From JBBIJR01 sp037445875 (GTDB taxonomy: Bacteria; CLD3; SB21): DNA of 32,068 nucleotides. Location of the stretch: NCBI GenBank assembly GCA_037445875.1, contig JBBIJR010000039.1, positions 1 to 32,068 of the forward strand, written 5' to 3'. Below, piece after piece: positions 29,565 through 32,068 of the stretch. The position numbers were made by a program, and so were the translations under genes. The notes beneath the pieces were generated by a model, which was given only the letters and a program-made list of their open reading frames with translations, was not told the origin of the DNA and did not search any database. The stretch's first letter is position 1. Each line of letters opens with the position of its first letter.

Positions 29565-32068
29565 ATGAAACTCAGTCATCTATCCATCCGGCGGCCCGTT
29601 CTGGCAACCGTGATGAGTCTGGCGATTGTGCTGTTCGGCATCATCGCCTTCATACTGTTGCCCGTTCGGGAGTATCCCGACATCGACCCGCCGATTATTT
29701 CGGTCGTTACGTTCTACCGCGGCGCAAGCTCGAGCGTCGTCGAGGCGGAGATCACCAATGTGCTCGAAGAGCAGTTCGCCACGCTGGAGGGCGTCAAAAC
29801 CATGACCTCGTCGAGCCGAGAAGAAGGCTCCGTCATTACCATTGAGTTCGAACTGGGCCGGAACGTGGACGAGGCCGCCAACGACGTGCGGGACCGGGTC
29901 TCGCGCGTACGGGCCGCGCTCCCTCGTGAGGTCGAGGATCCCATCGTTTCCAAGGTGGACGCGAACGCGCAGCCGATCATCTGGATCGCCGTATACAGCG
30001 ATGTTCACGACGGCCTGGAATTGACCGATATTGCGGACCGCATCCTGAAAGAGAAGATCCAGCGGTTGCCCGGAGTGGGATCCGTTATCATCGGCGGGCA
30101 GCGGCGCTATGCGATGCGCGTGTGGCTCGATCCGCTGCGTATGGCGGCTCGAGGGCTTACGACCCAGGACGTCGAAGAAGCGATCCGGCGCGAGAACGCC
30201 GAAATCCCCGGGGGCCGCGTCGAGGGGAAGGAAGTCGAATTCTCCGTACGGACGCGAGGGGAGTTGTCCAAACCCGATGAATTCGGAGCCATTATTGTGG
30301 CGCAGAAGGGCAACGACATCGTCCGTCTGCGGGACGTGGCGGACGTGACGGTTGGCGCGGCCGACGAACGCACAGCGGTCCGTTATAACGGTCAGCCGTG
30401 CGTCGGCCTTGGCATCGTCAAGCAGTCCAAAGCAAGCACCGTGGATGTGGCGGCGGAAGTGCGGGCGGCCTTGCCGGAGCTGGTGAAACTTCTGCCCGAG
30501 GGAATGAAACTCGATCTCGCGTACGATAGCTCCGTCTTCATCAACGACTCGATCGCCGAAGTGCAGGAGACGCTGCTCATCGCGATGGGCCTCGTTGTTC
30601 TGGTCGTGCTGGCCTTTCTCAAGAGCTTCCGGGCTACCACCATCCCGACCGTCGCCATTCCCGTTTCCATCGTCGGAGCGCTGGCCGTGGCCTATTTTGC
30701 CGGCTTCACGATCAACGTGCTCACGCTGCTCGCTATGGTGCTGGCCATAGGGCTCGTCGTCGACGACGCCATTGTCGTACTGGAGAACGTGTATCGCCAC
30801 ATGGAATTGGGAAAGACGCGGTGGCAGGCCGCCATGGACGGCAGCAAGGAAATCGGATTTGCCGTCATTGCCACCACCGTCACGCTCGTCGCGGTGTTCA
30901 TCCCCCTCGCGTTCCTGCGGGGATCGGTCGGCCGTCTGTTCAACGAATTCGGAATGACGGTTGCCGTGGCGGTGCTGATCTCGGGTTTCGTGGCTCTCTC
31001 GCTCACGCCGATGCTGTCCTCGCGCATGCTCAAGCCGCTCCATCATACGGGTACCGGCTGGGCGTCGCGCAGCTTCGATGCATTCTTCGATTGGCTGAGC
31101 CGGGTCTACGACCGGATACTCCGGTTCATGCTCCGCCACCGGATCGCGGCGCTTTCAGCGGCTGTACTCATGGTCGGGGCGAGCCTCGCCGTATTTAGGA
31201 TCATGCCGAGTGAACTGGTGCCCGTCGAAGACCGTGGATTTGGATTCGGTATCGTCATTGCACCCGAAGGGGCGACGCTGCAATACACGGACAGCTATAT
31301 GCGGCAGGTCGAGGAACGGCTGCTGGCCCTGCCGGAGCGGCGGGCGATGTTCACCGCGACCGGCCTGGGCTTCCAGGGTCCCGGACGCGTCACCAACGGT
31401 TTTGTCTTTCTCGCCCTGAAAGCGAGAGAGGAACGGCAGCGTTCGCAGCAGGAGATCGTCCAGTCGTTGTTCCCGCAGTTGATCACCATTCCCGGCGTGC
31501 TGGCGTTTGTGGTCAACCCTCCCAGCCTGGGTGGGTTCAACACCAGTCCGGTTGAATACGTGATCGAAGGCGACGACTACAGTGAATTGAGTCGCGTCGT
31601 CGGACAGACGATGGGGGAGGCGTCGAAACTTGGCTATCTCATCAACATGGACACGGACCTGCGGCTCAACAAACCGCAGATTGACCTTCACATCGACCGG
31701 GAACGCGCTTCCGGTCTTGGCGTTTCGGTGTCCGATATCGGGTTGACGCTGGAGACGCTGTTGGGCGGACGGGCGGTGACTAATTTCAAGCGCGGCACGA
31801 AGCAGTACGACGTGATCCTCCAGATGAAGCCGCAGGCCCGTTCGACACCGGACGCGATCCAGGACCTGTACATCAGGGGCAGCGGCGGCCTGGTGCAACT
31901 TGCCAACGTGGTGCGCATTGAACAGACGGTCGCACCGAAGGAGCTGAACCACTACAATCGCGTGCGCTCGGCCAAGATCACAGCCAATCTTGTTCCGGGT
32001 ATGAGTCTCGGTCACGCCCTCGACGACCTCGATCTCCTCTTCCTCCTCGACGACCGCCTCGCCTTCCT
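29565..32068 (+). CDS. RND-family multidrug efflux pump (AcrB/HAE1 type), 5' part
   Basis: The first 834 residues are visible; the 3' end is beyond the window. A family opening (LSIRRPVLATVMSLAIVLFG) is followed by LPVREYPDIDPP and the first porter region. TM helices 2-6 follow, including TM4 with the proton-relay pair D400/D401 (GLVVDDAIVVLEN). The second porter half begins with MPSELVPVEDRG. Substrate choice cannot be told. AGGA lies just upstream of the ATG at 29565. It uses proton force to export drugs or lipids with the adaptor encoded just before it. The last ~15 residues (LDLLFLLDDRLAFL) do not fit the family, in which a hydrophilic stretch is expected here; the end of the window may be unreliable. 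Confidence 0.92.
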   Translation, partial: MKLSHLSIRRPVLATVMSLAIVLFGIIAFILLPVREYPDIDPPIISVVTFYRGASSSVVEAEITNVLEEQFATLEGVKTMTSSSREEGSVITIEFELGRNVDEAANDVRDRVSRVRAALPREVEDPIVSKVDANAQPIIWIAVYSDVHDGLELTDIADRILKEKIQRLPGVGSVIIGGQRRYAMRVWLDPLRMAARGLTTQDVEEAIRRENAEIPGGRVEGKEVEFSVRTRGELSKPDEFGAIIVAQKGNDIVRLRDVADVTVGAADERTAVRYNGQPCVGLGIVKQSKASTVDVAAEVRAALPELVKLLPEGMKLDLAYDSSVFINDSIAEVQETLLIAMGLVVLVVLAFLKSFRATTIPTVAIPVSIVGALAVAYFAGFTINVLTLLAMVLAIGLVVDDAIVVLENVYRHMELGKTRWQAAMDGSKEIGFAVIATTVTLVAVFIPLAFLRGSVGRLFNEFGMTVAVAVLISGFVALSLTPMLSSRMLKPLHHTGTGWASRSFDAFFDWLSRVYDRILRFMLRHRIAALSAAVLMVGASLAVFRIMPSELVPVEDRGFGFGIVIAPEGATLQYTDSYMRQVEERLLALPERRAMFTATGLGFQGPGRVTNGFVFLALKAREERQRSQQEIVQSLFPQLITIPGVLAFVVNPPSLGGFNTSPVEYVIEGDDYSELSRVVGQTMGEASKLGYLINMDTDLRLNKPQIDLHIDRERASGLGVSVSDIGLTLETLLGGRAVTNFKRGTKQYDVILQMKPQARSTPDAIQDLYIRGSGGLVQLANVVRIEQTVAPKELNHYNRVRSAKITANLVPGMSLGHALDDLDLLFLLDDRLAF
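32018..32055. repeat. CCTCGACGACC direct repeat at the window end
   Basis: The 11-mer occurs at 32018-32028 and 32045-32055, separated by a CTC/TCC-rich low-complexity stretch. It coincides with the point where the RND reading frame stops resembling the family. It may be an assembly or read-end artefact. Confidence 0.4.

Noticed and set aside
29580..31139. Minus-strand open frame (519 codons)
   Set aside because: Antisense to the RND pump; His/Asp/Arg-rich and without a domain.
1..32068. CRISPR arrays, insertion sequences, phage genes, integrases, rRNA
   Set aside because: I looked for spaced repeats, transposase or integrase motifs and rRNA stretches on both strands and saw none.

Overview
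The window looks like chromosomal DNA from a GC-rich, Gram-negative-type bacterium of the FCB superphylum (Bacteroidota, Ignavibacteria or Chlorobi side, or a related candidate phylum). The main support is two exported proteins with C-terminal 'NYPNPFN' sorting domains of the type IX secretion (Por) kind, a sensor kinase of the two-component-regulator-propeller (Reg_prop/Y_Y_Y) type, and an RND efflux operon. I cannot fix the phylum from this sequence alone. No phage, insertion sequence, CRISPR array or plasmid function is visible.

Region 1 (1-8917, minus strand) encodes envelope proteins. It holds the 5' part of a small exported protein, a large membrane protein with an outside beta-helix and a cytoplasmic J domain, a secreted 5'-nucleotidase directly upstream of it, and two tandem T9SS-type cargo proteins (an FG-GAP propeller protein and a LamG protein). 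A promoter and an intrinsic terminator are interleaved between the propeller gene and the nucleotidase gene.

Region 2 (8931-13784) starts with an intrinsic terminator, then a BoxB-like di-iron oxygenase gene and its TetR-family regulator. A perfect inverted-repeat operator lies on the regulator's promoter. Divergent from these is ksgA - mgtE - O-methyltransferase on the plus strand.

Region 3 (13788-25356, minus strand) is a run of eight genes with gaps of 35 bp or less, several overlapping: hsp20, lon, a Reg_prop sensor kinase, a REC-kinase with a decayed ATPase domain, a carboxymuconolactone-decarboxylase-like protein, a REC-PAS-kinase, an NtrC-type sigma-54 activator and acpS. It reads as a protein-quality-control and signalling operon, possibly redox linked.

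Region 4 (25439-25699) holds a complete tRNA-Leu(CAA) preceded by a broken tRNA-Leu copy. Region 5 (25819-28268, minus) holds four small exported, lipoprotein or membrane proteins behind a good promoter. One lipoprotein ends exactly at the start of a T9SS-type sorting motif. Region 6 (28349-32068, plus) is an RND efflux operon (adaptor, then a pump gene that runs off the window). It has a possible sigma-54 promoter, and the last ~45 bases look out of character for the gene.

The most unusual elements are the beta-helix/transmembrane/J-domain protein, the kinase cluster with an embedded CMD protein and a decayed kinase, and the orphan BoxB-like oxygenase with its own regulator.
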